A stretch of DNA of 64,000 nucleotides from Desmodesmus armatus (Eukaryota; Chlorophyta; Chlorophyceae; Sphaeropleales; Scenedesmaceae). Position numbers and translations under genes: made by a program. The notes beneath the pieces were generated by a model, which made no database searches, was not told the origin of the DNA, and saw only the letters and a program-made list of their open reading frames with translations. The first letter of the stretch is position 1. Each line of letters starts with the position of its first letter. This document shows, in pieces, positions 21,245 to 33,583 of this stretch. The stretch spans positions 124,001 to 188,000 of the forward strand of contig VIIQ02000574.1 of assembly GCA_007449985.2 (NCBI GenBank), read 5' to 3'.

Positions 21245-24200
21245 AAGAGCCCCGGCGGCGTGTGGCCAGCTCCTGAAAGGCCCTGAGCCTGTTTCCGTCT
21301 GCTCTGTCCACTGCTACCAGCTCAGTGTCCAGCACCACTGGCAGCTGTTTAGGGTCCAGGGCAGCAGTGATGGCGGCAGCAACATCCGCAAATGAGGTCG
21401 TGTGCTCCTCACAGTTGCGGCTGAAAATGCGGACCTGCAGACAGGCAGCATTGATGTGAGGACAGCAGCACAAGTAGCAGCAGCAACAGGCAACCGCATC
21501 AGCAGCAGCAGCAGCAGCAGCACAAGCAGGATACAGCAAGCTTCCATGGAACGCCACACCATCCACTGCTGATCCAAAATACAGCCAGGTGGGCTTTTCA
21601 ACGCCACGGTGGTATCTGTTATCCCCAATGGGGAACACACGCACCCAGCCATGCACCCACCCACCCACCCACCTACCCAGCCCCAGCGCACCTGGCCATC
21701 AGCTGACACATGTATCTGTGCACGCTGCCCATCGTACTTGTATTCCGCCAAAACACACAGCACACTGCTGCCACTGCCACTGCCGCCACTGCTGCTGCCA
21801 CCATTGCCGCCATTCTGCTGCCCAACCACCTGCTCCTTGCTTCCTGCCGCAGCTGCTGCACCACTGCAACCCTCCTCAGCTGCAGCTGCAGCAGCAGCAG
21901 CAGTCAAGCCCGCTGCCTCTCCATCCTCCTCCTCGCTGCTATCCCCTGCGTCTTCTTCTTCTCCTTCGCTGCCCTCTCCCTCATCACTCACAGGCACAAC
22001 CACAGCTGCCTCGAGCTCCCCAGCTGCCTGCCCTCCCCCTGCTGCAGCAGCAGCAGCGGATGCTTGCTTCACACGGCCCCTTGCAGCAGCCACTGCACCT
22101 GCAGCAGCAGTCCCGCCCAGCAGCTTGAGTGCATCAGCAGCACCGCTGCAGGGCCGTGCCAGCATAGGCTTCACAGGCACACCACACGACAGCTGCACCC
22201 GCTGCTCTAGAGCCTCTGGGCCATGCGTCATCAAGCAATCTGCAATGATTTGCACATTGGGGCAGCGATGGTATGCTGCCAGCACAGCAGCACCAGCTGC
22301 GTCTAGCTGCGCCTTACTGACACGACCAACACCCCTGGCTGCATATGCTGCTGCGGATACTGCTGCTGTGCTGGCTCCTGCAGCTGCAGGATCTGCAGGG
22401 TTGACAGCAGCATCTGCACTTGCCCCATGGCTGGCAGCTTCCTGCAGCATGCTACGGTGCAGCAGCGCTGCTTTTGCGAGCGGCGGCAGCACCGATCGGT
22501 ACCCTGCGCCCACACGCAGGCACATGATGAGCGTGCGAATGAGGTACCGCGTCTCGCAGTCGCGGGCAGATCGCAGCAGCTTTGAGACCACGGCCTGGCG
22601 CCGTGCGTTGGCGCCCTGACCGGACATGGCTGCCAGCTTGTGGAGTGTGTCGAAGAAAACGGAGATGGTGAGGGGCGCTGGAGCCTGCAGCAGCGTCTGC
22701 TTCCTTCTGCACGCCTGTAAGACGAGAAAATCGGCAGGATTTCCGCTTGTAGGGTCAATGATATCAGTCTGCAAGGAGGCCGCCAGTTGATGGAGTTTGA
22801 CTGTGAGAAGGTGCAGCCGAACAACTTCATGTATGGAATGACACACAATGCTGGCCTTGCTGCACACACAGGTGTAGGGAGCTGCTTGCGCCTTCCATGC
22901 CCCTGACATAAGCTGCGGCAGCTCACCTGGTCTGGTGTATGTCATACTTGGCACCTGCGTAAACTTGTTGCTACATGCACAATGAACCTGCTGAAATAAT
23001 GTGTACGATGATGATGACTCATCATATGAGCTCACCTGCGCCACGTCTCCCAGATCGCCGTGCTGCCTGTACATCTCCCTCAGCTGGCTCCTGCTCACAC
23101 CACACACCTCACACAGCGCTGACGACACAACACTGCCACCAATGTTCAGCTCGGAGCTGACGTACTCGGGAGCAATGCGGCCTGCACACCAACACCAACA
23201 GCACACAATGTAAGTTGGGGGCATCAAGTGAGCACGAAAGGGTACATACGCTGTCAGTTGCATCACTAAAAGGCGCAACATCTTGACTGTACTGATGGCC
23301 AGCACCATTGCCTCCACGATTGACACACGATCGACACATGCATGAGACTGTGGCTTGTGCATACACCCCTATTTATTTGTGTGGAGTGTATCTTGGGGTG
23401 TGCATGTGGCAACACCCACCCACCCACCCACCCACCCACCCACCCACCCACCCACCCCACCCACCCACCCACCCCCCACCCACCCACCCACCCACCCACC
23501 CACCACACACACCCACCCACCCACCCACCCACCCCACCCACCCACCCACCCACCCACCCACCACCCACCCACCCACCCACCCACCCACCCACCACCCACC
23601 CACCCACCCACCCACCCACCCACCACCCACCCACCCACCCACCCACCCACCCACCCACCCCCACCCACCACCCACCCACCCACCCACCCCCCACCCACCC
23701 ACCCACCCACCCACCCACCACCACCCACCCACCCCACCCACCCACCCACCCACCCACCCACCCACCCCCCCCACCCACCCACCACCCACCACCCACCCAC
23801 CCACCCACCCAACCACCCACCCACCCACCCACCACCCACCCCACCCACCCACCCACCCACCCACCCACCCACACCCACCCACCACCCACCCACCACCCAC
23901 CCACCCAACCACCCACCCACCCACCCACCCACACACACGCAGTCACCCACCCACCACCACACACACACACGCAGTCACTCTCTCACTCACCCACCCACTC
24001 ACTCCCTCACTCACCACACAGCAGGTAGGCTGCAGGCACCACATCCTGGGGAGCCAGCAGCATGAGGCTCCTGAAGAAGTTTGTCATGCCCAGTGCCATC
24101 TGATTGCGCTTGCTAGTGCCGTCAACAGCAGACAGTGTCAGGGCCAGGGCCAAGTAAGGGCCGGCTGGCCACAGCCCACACTGCATGGTCCAGGGATGGT

Positions 24201-25020
24201 ACTTGGCCAGAGGCAGCAAAGGGGCCTGTCGTAGCGCTGCAGGGACCACATCTGCACTGCTGGTCAGCTTGATACTGAGGCTGGTTGGCCCAGCAACACC
24301 ACCAGCTGAGGCAGCAGCACCACCAGCAGCAGCAGCAGCAGCAGCGGCGGCGGCGGCTGCGGCGCCGGCGGCATCTGCAGAAGCAGCAGGAGCAGGGGTG
24401 GAGCTGGCGGTAGCCCGCTTGGGTGCAGCGCTGCGAGGCTTCTTCTGCTGTGACCTGCTGCCCAGCAGCAACGACTGCCAGGCGGCTGCAGCAGTAGGGG
24501 AGGCCCCAACATGCTGCTGCTGCTGCTGCTGCGGCTGTTGTACAGAGTTGGCTGCAGGGCTGCTGCTGGTAGCCTGATGTACCGCTGCAGAAGATTGCAG
24601 CAGAGCGTCAGCACTAGCACCAGCACCAGCAGCAGCAGCAACAGCAGCCACAGGGCTTGCTGTCTGCTTGCTGCTGGGCAGAGCCTTGCGAGGGGGTGGT
24701 GGCAGCACAACCTTGGCCACAGGCTGCTGCTGTTGCTGCTGCTGCTGCTGTTGCTGCTGTCCATTGGCTGAAGCCAGCTGTCGCTGCTGCTGCGGCAGCT
24801 TGTGGGTGTTGTGCTGCTGCTGTAGCGGCGGGGACCGTCGCACTGGCTGCTTTCGCAAAGGAGGCAGCACCACTCTGCCAGCCCTACCCACTGTCACAGG
24901 AGCAACGGGTGCACCCGATGCTGTGTCTCCCACAGGATGAGACAGTGAGGCAGGCACCTCCTGCAGAGAACCCTCCTGCAGAGAGCCCTTCAGCTGGACT
25001 TGCAGGACACCCAGCTGCTT

Positions 25021-25052
<32 letters not shown>

Positions 25053-25139
25053 CAGCTGCTGCATCAACATCCCGCAGTACCTGCCCCTGCTCCTCCTCAC
25101 CCTGCTGCTGCTTCCGCTGCTTAGGTGCTGCTTGCTGAG

Positions 25140-25172
<33 letters not shown>

Positions 25173-28100
25173 TTTGCCCCACCTGACCCTTGTTAAGTGT
25201 GAAGAAGGCAGTGATGGCTGCCTGGCCCTGTGAGGCAGCAGGACTGCCCTTCTTCTTCTGCTGCTGCTGCCGTGCCTTCTTACTGCTGCCACCACTGGCT
25301 GCAGCACTGTCACTCCCCCTGCCGCTGCTGCTGCTTCGCTTCTTACCTGACAGTGGGCCTGGCGACTGTCGCTGCCGCTGATATTGCTGCTGCTGCTGCT
25401 GCTGCTGCTGCTGGGTGGTTCTGTCCAGCAGGGCGTTGACTGCTGCATTCAGGTCCCCAGCAGCTGCCTGCAGCAGCTGCTGGGCTTCTGCAGCAGTCAA
25501 GCTGCCTGGGGCTGCTATGGACTGCAACATCTGCACCCCTGGATCTACCACACCATCACCACCAGCAGCAGCAGCTACAGCAGCAGCTGTTAGTGGCTTT
25601 ACCCCGCTGCTGCAGACGGCCGGTCACTAGCGGCAGCGACAGCAGGGTCACCCTCAGCAGCTGCAGTTGCGTCAGCAGCCGTTTGCTGCAGCCGCTGAAC
25701 AAGGCTGCCCGCATTCTCGTGTGCTGCTGTTGACGTGCACGCCCTGTCTGAAGCCGCAGCAGTTGCTGCTGCTGCTGCCTGTGGGTTTGCGCCCAGCATA
25801 TCAGCACAGGAGGCACCAGCCAGATCAGCAGGAAGCTCCCAAAATCCGCTTTGATCAGCTGAATACACTGTACTGACAGCACCAGCAGCGGCAGCAGCAC
25901 CAGGATGGGAGCTGCCTCGGCTGCCGGCAGCAGCTGCGGCATTGAGTTCCCCTGCCCCATCTTCAGCACCCTCACTCTCCTCCAACAACTCAATCACACC
26001 TCCCACATGGTGTACACCCCCATCTGCGGCCTCTGCCGCCGCTGCCGTTGCATGCCCTCGAACACTGCTGACGTCTAGAGCCCCTGCAGCAGCAGCCGTC
26101 TGCTGCTGTGCAGGTTGCTTGGAAGCTGCTGCTGCTGCTGCTGTCCCGCCGAGGCGTGCTATGAAAGCTGCCTTGTTTGCTGTCTCATCCAGTAGCCCCC
26201 TAAAGTGCTTGAGTATGCTGGACACCTTCTTGTCGGTCTCAGGGCCGTCCGCACCCACACCAACAGTAGGTATGACCTGACATGAGGGACAGCAGTGACA
26301 GCAGCAGCACGTACAGCAAAACAGTGCAGCAGTCAAGACAATGATGTCATGTGTATAAATATTGCCGATGCCTTGGCCTCACAAGGGTATGCACCACCAG
26401 GCATCAGCTGCATGCACGGCAAGCCTGTCATTGTGGCCTCACTATGACACACCTGTCATCTCTGCATATCAGTATGTTGTTCGCAGCAAAGTTCCCACAT
26501 GAGCACTCCCACATGAGCACTCCCCCAACCAGACCCTGTCTGGTCTGATGTCAGACAGGTGCGGCAGCCCCTTCCCCTTGCCCCTCCTGTGCTGGCCCAC
26601 CTGCTTAGGCCCGAAACAAAAGGCCCCCTCACCCTGCCCGTACACCCACACCACCTGCCCTCCCAGAAGGCCCCAGGCTCCCAGGGCCCCTGCCCTCCTT
26701 ACCCCTCCCCTCCCCTGCCCTCCTTACCCCTCCCCTCCCCTGCCCTCCTTACCCCTCCCCTGCCCTGCCCTCCCCTCCCCTGCCCTCCTTACCCATCCCC
26801 TCCCCTGCCCTCCTTACCCCTCCCCTCCCCTGCCCTCCTTACCCATCCCCTCCCCTGCCCTCCTTACCCCTCCCTCCCCTGCCCTCCTTACCCCTCCCCT
26901 CCCCTGCCCTCCTTACCCCTCCCCTCCCCTGCCCTCCTTACCCATCCCCTCCCCTGCCCTCCTTACCCCTCCCCTCCCCTGCCCTCCTTACCCATCCCCT
27001 CCCCTGCCCTCCTTACCCAACCCCTCCCCTGCCCTCCTTACCCATCCCCTCCCCTGCCCTCCTGTGCTTGCGTACCTGCTTAGGCCTGATGAAGCCAACG
27101 TACTCCCGCAGCTCTGGGAAGCTGCTGTGCTCAGAGTAGGGTATCAGCCAGACGGAGCAGGCCTCCTTGCTGCGCACAGGGAAGCAGTAGGGCCCACCAG
27201 CTGCAGCAGCCTTGCGCATCTCATACGTCCAACCAGTGGGCACAAACCCCACAACCTGCAGACAGCAGCACAGCCTGCTTTGAGAATGGATGAAACACTG
27301 ATCAAGCTGCTTGCGTGGCTATACAAGCCACTCAACAGGCTTCGCAGGCCTGCCACGTCAGCGTGACATATGTGCTGGCACCGACAGGGACGCTGCCCAC
27401 ACACCCACACACCCATGCATGCTGGCAGCAACAACAAAAGGACATGCGTCTGCACAACCTACAGCTGAACCCTAGGCATAGCCTATGACAGGCCTACTGG
27501 AAGCATGTGCTGAATCCATGACAATGTCGGTTTGGTACGCATGCAGCACACGCAGACAGCACCATGTGTGTGCATGCAGCCCTGTGGCTGTGGTGCTGAC
27601 CTTACCAAGCCTGTGTGACCAATTTCTGCATCTGGCCCCATCCAACAGTGCAATGACTACATGCACACACCCTCCCCTGAACTCCCTCAAACAGTGCTCT
27701 CTGCATGTGCATGTGCACAAGTATCTGCAAAACTACTGTGCATGTGCACATGCATCTGCACATCTACTGTGCATGTGCACATGCATCTACACATCTACTG
27801 TACCCGCCCATGTGCACATCTGCATGTGTGGTCTCACCTCCTGTGCTGCTGCTGCCGCCCTGTCTGCCTCCATGTTTGTGAAGTTGGGTCTGAAGTAGGG
27901 CCAGGTGTCACCCAAGTGGCCCCAGCGCACCACACGGATGGGGGTGGCAGCGGGGTCCGTGGTGAATGTGGCAGCAATCTTCTCACTTGACAAGCCAGTT
28001 GCCCTGCAAGGACCGACCACCACAGATGGCAGGGAGGAAGGAAGACAAGCCAGTTGCTCAGCAATGACCAACCACCACAGTTGGCAGGGCGGAAGGAAGA

Positions 28101-30491
28101 TGAAGGTAATCGTTATTTGCGACGGAGACAGAGCATAAGACACCAAGGTATGCTTGGTTGGGGCACAAACCATGCATGTATGGGCTCAGAGGCTGCTTGC
28201 CAAAGCATGTGCCGCCTGTGGCTGTACCTGCAGCCGTAACACAGTCGCACAAGCGTCCAGCATGCACACACCTTGAAACCAGGGACAGGTTCTGTACTGC
28301 TCAACGCAACAAATTCAGAATGTATTGTGTCAGCCAATCTGCAGACACGATGGCTTAGAGTCCCTATAGACTCTTAGCCATACTCTACACATAGCGCTCG
28401 TTTCCACAGAACCACCACCACTCCTCCAACCCAACCTTACCCAACCCACCTCAGCAGCCGCAGCTTGCGCTGGGTTACCAGCAGCTTCCTGCCTGTGCGC
28501 GCTGCCACCGCCAGCAGCAGCCGCTCCTTGCCTATGACGTAAGTGCTGATCAGGTACCAGCCGCCTGAACCCCAGCTGCTGCTGCGCCTGAGCAGCCTCC
28601 TCTGCAGCATCCTCAGCATCACCAGGACTGACCCCCGCTGCTGCTTCCTTCTCCTGTTGTTGCGATTCGTCCTCAAACTGTGGCTGTAGTAGCGGCTGCC
28701 GCTGCTCTTGCTCCATGCGTTGCTGTCCCTGTTCAGACTGCTGCTGCTCTAGCACCTCCCCAGACTGCTGTCGCTGTGCAGCTTGGTGGTTGGGAGTTGG
28801 ATCTACACCCGTTTACCTCCTGCTGTGGGGTGCTGCTGCTGTTGGGTGCTTCATGCTGCTGACTGTGCATGCGCACGCCTGTTGGGCTGCAGCTGCCTCA
28901 TCCTCCTGCAGCAGTCATGTATGCGTTGGCAACAAACTCAACCGCCTCCTCCTGTAACAGACACGGGTTACAGGAGAGAAGGAAGAAGGGAAGTAGAAGG
29001 GGAAGAAGGTAAAGAAGGGGAGGATGGTGGAACGGCAGGAGGGGTAGGCGATTGGCAGAGGGTGGTGGAGTGGCAACGTAGCGGCTGCAGAAGGCAATAC
29101 GATCAGGCAGTGATGCTGGGCCAGCACCAGCTCAACGGAAGGCAGCTTGGCATGTGCTTCCTGTTGAGCTGTTGCTGCAGGTGTCTACAGGGACAGGATC
29201 ATCTGTGCTGGGGGGGAAGCTGCTACAGCTGTACCAGCCAAAGTACACATATGCCGCATCCCCTGTCACATTCTGGACTGTGCTTGGCATGCCATCAGTG
29301 ATGATCCATCAGCACATACCTGCGCTGGAAAGCAGTGTTTGGGATGCGCGTAGGTGGTGTCAAGGAACACTGCGTCTGCGTTCTTGAAGCGCTGCAGGTG
29401 TGGGTTGTCGCATCCGGCGGCTGTAGCGCATGTCCCCGCAGTGGATGTAGCGGCGGCCATTGGCAGCTCAAACAAGATCTGAGCAGCACCAGGACAATGG
29501 TTGGCATCGATGAAGGTGACCCTCACACCTGCAGGCCCAGCACAGCACAGCACCGCATGTAGCACTGATCAGTAGTTCGAGTGCTTACATGGCTATCGAT
29601 CCTGTCCTGTACAGCTGGGTGGCAAAAGGGTCAGCCCGCCAGCGTGAACCAGGGCAACACCCAACCCCTGTGCTGCAGCTATGCCGTATGTGCCTAATGC
29701 ATGTCAGAGAGTACACAGCGATGCCTGGCATGTGGTGCAAACAGCTAGCCAATGTATGTCACAACCCGCCAGCCATAAGTCCCCACCATCTGCACTGCCA
29801 GTGCAAAGTGGGCACCACAGACGGATCCAACAGCCCACCCTGCACAAGCTGTCACAGTCATGCCGAACACCCCTGCTGCATTTCATGGCATCCCCCCCCC
29901 CCCTGTGTGGCACACCCACACCACACTGCCCCCTCGCTCCCCCCCCCCCCCCCACCACACACCCCTCCATCGTCTGCCCGCCTTCACACCGCCCTCCTCC
30001 CTTGGCTGCCAGTGTGCAGGGGCCCACAAACCCACCAGAACCACTAGCCTCACCCTGCACCACTGTCACTGTGTCCAAGGGCCAGGCCTGAGTAGTCCAC
30101 AGAAACGCCTGTAAGCAGGTGGACCAGGCTGGCTGTGACCTCACTGCAGTAGATGGGGCCACCACTCCATGTCCCAACAGCCCCCATAGTGGTCTGCACA
30201 AGCAAGCAGGACTTATTGTCAGCAGCGATGCATAAAACGTGGGTTGGCTGCTGCTCTCTCCGTCCTACAGTGGCAGTTCCTCTACTGCGTCCTACAGTGG
30301 CAGTTCCTAGCTGCTGCTGCTGGGGCTGGGGCCGCGGCAAGTACCCCTGCCCCCCCCCCCCTCGTACTGCATCTGACCCACCGCTGTGTGCATGTGTCAG
30401 AATAGACCTTGTCTTGCTGTATGGGTCGGTAACGGAAGGCATCAACGACAAAGTTTGTGCCTGGGATGGACCTCCAGGACGGGATAGTCAT
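18713..30491 (-). CDS. LIG6: DNA ligase 6-type fusion: SNM1/beta-CASP nuclease plus ATP-dependent DNA ligase
   Basis: Plant LIG6 joins an SNM1-like metallo-beta-lactamase/beta-CASP region to a LIG1-type ligase and acts in DNA repair. Thirteen exons (minus): 30382-30491, 30054-30193, 29320-29528, 28450-28951, 27838-28003, 27076-27255, 24015-26276, 23036-23181, 21692-22714, 20278-21434, 19859-19983, 19275-19576, 18713-18815. Nuclease blocks: IPGTNFVVDAF, LTHAHSDHYG (HxHxDH, built across an intron), FIDANHCPGAAQILFELP, VFLDTTYAHPKHCF, VVGFVPTGWTYEM, IPYSEHSSF. Ligase blocks: LNIGGSVVSSAL, VKPMLA, EYKYDGQRAQIH (nucleotidyl-Lys motif), RIFSRN, CVFVFDALCVGG, EGLMLKLLDG, WLKLKRDYLEG, HPDRGMGLRFPR. 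A UBA-like stretch and long poly-Gln/poly-Ala inserts separate the halves. The frame breaks at least eight times (exons 1-4, 7 and 10), often at short homopolymers, so no single uninterrupted reading exists as given. The start at 30491 is the best-placed ATG. Confidence 0.85.
20609..20662. repeat. (CAG)18 trinucleotide tract in LIG6 exon 10
   Basis: Eighteen uninterrupted CAG units; on the coding (minus) strand this reads as poly-Ala in the called frame. A similar GCA tract lies at about 21208-21240. Confidence 0.95.
23412..24012. repeat. ACCC tetranucleotide tract in LIG6 intron 7
   Basis: About 520 nt of (CCCA)n with occasional phase slips, then about 80 nt of mixed CA/CACT repeats reaching the exon 7 donor at 24014. 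On the transcribed strand it reads (TGGG)n, a strong G-quadruplex pattern right at the 5' splice site. Long WVGG- or HPPT-type open frames across it are artefacts of the repeat. Confidence 0.95.
26690..27066. repeat. 25-bp minisatellite in LIG6 intron 6
   Basis: About 15 copies of a unit like TGCCCTCCTTACCCCTCCCC plus CTCCC, with C/A variants. The sense strand is G-rich (GGGGAGGGGTAAGGAGGG). It ends a few bases before the exon 6 donor. Confidence 0.92.
27990..28099. repeat. 55-bp tandem duplication spanning a LIG6 splice acceptor
   Basis: Copies 27990-28044 and 28045-28099, both starting ACAAGCCAGTTGC and ending GGAAGGAAG. The left copy contains the start of exon 5 and its acceptor (28004); the right copy is a diverged version inside the intron. 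Confidence 0.8.
30261..30314. repeat. 27-bp tandem duplication in LIG6 intron 1
   Basis: Two copies of CGTCCTACAGTGGCAGTTCC plus a few bases, at 30261 and 30288, next to a run of 13 C (about 30350). Confidence 0.75.
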
Positions 30492-31265
30492 GGGACTACT
30501 CCAGCAGTCATGCTGTGCTGCTGTGGGGGCCCCTTCAAAGGTCAGCTCCCTGTGACTGCATGCAACAATACGTGCTCTTTGACAATTGATTATGCTTAAG
30601 ACTGAATGCGACTTTCGAAGAGGTTGCTTGCGAACGAGTAGAGACAACTGGTGTTTGTGGTGAGCAGATGAGGTCATGAATTCATGAGGTGGCCGTCTTC
30701 GTTCAGTGAGACGCTTACTAGACAGTCTGCTGCGAGGAACTTGTCGTTTGTGCTACCGCTCGTGCCTGTACTTGCCTGACTCATCTGGTCAACACTGGAC
30801 AGATCTAACTTTCGACTTGAGAACTGAGTAAGCCCACTGCTCTTGCTCATCAAGAAAATTTTGACTTCCAAGTTCCATCTGAACCCCTTCCACAACAAAC
30901 TACATCCCTTCAGGATTGGCCAACTCATATCACGGTTCTGACCTGGCCCGGGCCAAGGGGTCCCTTGACAACTGCGACCTTCAATGCAACCCATTGTCAC
31001 ACTTCAAGCAGTGGGGCAGCAGGTGCCTTGCTGCAGTCCAAGCTGCAACTCTTGAAGCTGCTGTTGTGCACCAACGTGCTTGGCAGCCCTGGCCCAGCCC
31101 CAATTTGGTCTTGCTCATCCACCACATGCACAGCATGCTGTGTGCCAGTGCATGATGGCTGCTGCAAGCTCCCGCAGCTTACTGCACTACTGCGTCCTGG
31201 GCAAAGCCGACTGCGGCTGATGGACACATGCACCCTGGCACCAAACAACCCAGGGGGCTGCACTG
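30492..31265. other. Intergenic region upstream of LIG6
   Basis: Contains the LIG6 promoter and the 3' flank of the next minus-strand gene. No gene seen. Confidence 0.5.
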
Positions 31266-32627
31266 TCACCGCCCACCCCCCGCTGTGCCGCTGGTGCTGC
31301 AGGCACCTTCCCCACCTTGCTGGGTCTCTTGGATGCTGCTGCTGACATTGCCTGCATGACTGCCTAGCTGTGCACTGTCACTGGCCCTGATGCAGCTGGT
31401 GCTGCTGCTCCAGGTGCTGCTGCTGCTGCCAGTGCCGTCACTGCAGCAGTTGCTACAGCCTGAGGCTGATCCTGGCCAGCTGTGTGTGCAACAGGTGCCA
31501 TCTGGCTGTGGGAGGTGTGTGTGGTGCGGCTGCTTGCCGTCGTCTTGTGGTGCAGCGGCTGACACAACACCCTGATGCGCCAGCAACAGAGCCAACTCCT
31601 GCCGGGCCTGTGTTGCAGCCTGCAGCAGCTGCTGTTGGCGCTCAATCACACCTGCGGGGTGAAACAGCACAGCAGGATGGTTAGCCGACGTGTGCTGCCC
31701 TGGCGGCAACCAAGCAAGGCAGGAAGCAAGGCACACATGCATGTACGAGCCCAGTGACTAATGCTATAGCAGTCAATCGCCACTGTGTGTCACGATGTCT
31801 CACAGGGGTGATTCTGCCGCACCTAGCAGCATGTTGATGTCTGCCTGGGCTGTCATCAGCTGGGCCCTGGCGCTACACACACGAGCATTGGCATCAACCA
31901 GGGCGGATGCCAAGACACTGGCGGTGCCGCCATCTGCTGCTGTTGCTGCTGCTGTGCCTGATGTGCTCGCAGGGGCGTGGTCACCACGGTGATGGGGCTG
32001 GCGCTGGTGGTCGTGATCTGGTGTGGTGTGCAGTTCAACGCTGCCGAGCCTGTACAGGGGGTTGGATGTCAGCTGGGGGCAGACGCCAACAGCTGGGGCG
32101 CTTGGCATGGTGCTGCTGTTGCCAGTCTGCATCACACAGTGCTGCTTTGCTGATGGCAGAAGGTCCCCGAGAGGGCTGGATGACCTTGACGTGGATGTTG
32201 GCAGTGGGAGCAGGGGCCCTGCTCCCAAGGCTTGCTCCTGCACTGAGGCTGGTGCCACCAGTGCCACCAGTGCCATCAGTGTTGGACGGTGTGCTGCAGT
32301 GCTGTGCTGCTGTGACTGGTGTGGTGCGGAATAGAAACACTGTTGGTCCTGTGGAGTTGACCGAGCCCAAGAGGTCAGGCTGTTGGGATGGCGCATAAGC
32401 AATGAACCCCACTGTCCGTTGAGTTCGGTGGCTTCCTGCGGGCCATAGGTGGCAAGGCACAAGCCAGGTTTGTGGATGCACACACTTGGCTGACAGGCAT
32501 AACTGGGGTTGTGGACAGCAAGCTGGTTGTGGGGCACTGCTGCTGGTGGGGACAGGGCTGAGCGGGTGAAGAGCAGGCTTGAGGCTGTACTATCGTGTAG
32601 ATATACTGACTGAGTGGCTGACATCAT
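31266..32627 (-). CDS. Hypothetical protein with a central helical segment
   Basis: I do not recognise it. Two exons (31823-32627 and 31266-31651) join at phase 1 and encode 396 residues. The N-terminal two thirds is Ser/Pro/Gln-rich and probably disordered. Across the splice junction a heptad-like helix appears (AQLMTAQADINMLLGVIERQ, then QQLLQAATQARQELALLLAH), which suggests a short coiled coil. The end is Ser/Cys/Thr-rich and may be out of frame: another frame over 31364-31570 gives an Ala-rich sequence. That the helix continues smoothly across the intron is the main support. Start: the first of two adjacent ATGs at 32627. A regulatory or scaffold role would be a guess. Confidence 0.45.
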
Positions 32628-33583
32628 GAGTTCACTTGTAAATCAATGCATCACAGCTTGCTTGTGGCAATGGCTGCAAAAACAGTGCCGAGACAGTGAT
32701 AAGGCAGCAAGGACAACGCTTACATGCGGCAAGCGCCCTGCAGCTGCACGACACAACGTCTTGACAACTACTTTAGCCCATGAAGCCATCCTTGAGGGTG
32801 CAGAAGCGCCAGGCAACAGACCAAGGTGGTCAGTGCCCTAATTGGGTATCAGGAAGCTGTGGCATGCAGGCATTGGCTATAGGATGCCAGCAAAGTATGA
32901 GGTTTCTGTGAGTGCCCACACCAGGCGTGTTTGGCCAAAGCTTGTTCACGCTTGAGTCGCTCAGCGACGCTACAGCTGTTTCTTTTCTCTTGAAAAATGA
33001 CAAACTCACAAACCCCGTCACGTTTCCATTGATTGAGTTACCTTTCTTTGTTCCCAACTGTTCCATGGGATTCAGGTCTGCTCGGGTTCCCTAGCCTCAT
33101 CAGTAGTCTGTCAGTGGCCATCAGGTCCCATGTCTAGGTCAAGCCACACACCACATCCATCCACAACTGCTGTCACATTTACACCCCTGTTAGGTGAGTG
33201 GGACTTCCTACGTGGCCAAACATTGACAATTGTACCCACAGACCCCCAACAGACAGTGATGAGCAGCATGTGCACGTGGGCATTTATAGTACTTTGGATC
33301 AGACATTCTGACTTCTTGCTTTCTGTCTGGCAGCATTGGCAGCATTGACGGAGAAGAGGAAGCAGGACAGGAAGCAGAAACAGCATTGCCAACAGGTGCC
33401 TCGGATCGGATACGCACCACCTCACAGTTTTCCCTCACGTCTGCTCTTCATTCACGTCTGTCGGTCGTGCCCGCTTCTGCAGGACCACAAAGTCGTCTTC
33501 CAAGATCAAGAGCTTCAAGAACAGCCTGTGTCGCCAAGGAGCGACGTCCAAGCATGTTGCACTTTTAGTAAACATCCTCTCCA
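32628..33583. other. Divergent intergenic region, possibly with 5' exon(s) of the GYF gene
   Basis: Between the hypothetical gene (-) and the GYF gene (+). A possible acidic exon follows an acceptor at 33340 (reads IGSIDGEEEAGQEAETALPTG), but no start codon or clean splice to the GYF exon was found. Confidence 0.4.

Noticed and set aside
20548..21276. Plus-strand poly-Ala/poly-Pro frames
   Set aside because: Antisense shadows of LIG6 exon 10, whose minus-strand frame carries ligase motifs.
23412..23931. Telomere-like or centromeric repeat
   Set aside because: The unit is CCCA, not the plant or algal telomere unit, and it sits neatly between two exons in phase.
23266..24234. Long open frames reading WVGGWVGG or THPPTHPP on both strands
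   Set aside because: They are generated by the ACCC tetranucleotide tract inside a LIG6 intron; all frames stay open because the repeat has no stop codons.
26548..27366. 272-codon proline-rich open frame on the plus strand
   Set aside because: Product of the 25-bp minisatellite in LIG6 intron 6; no start context, splice fit or domain.
30054..30491. Programmed +1 frameshifting in LIG6
   Set aside because: Shifts occur at many unrelated sites and in both directions, and similar one-base gaps appear at C runs in two other genes; sequence error is simpler.
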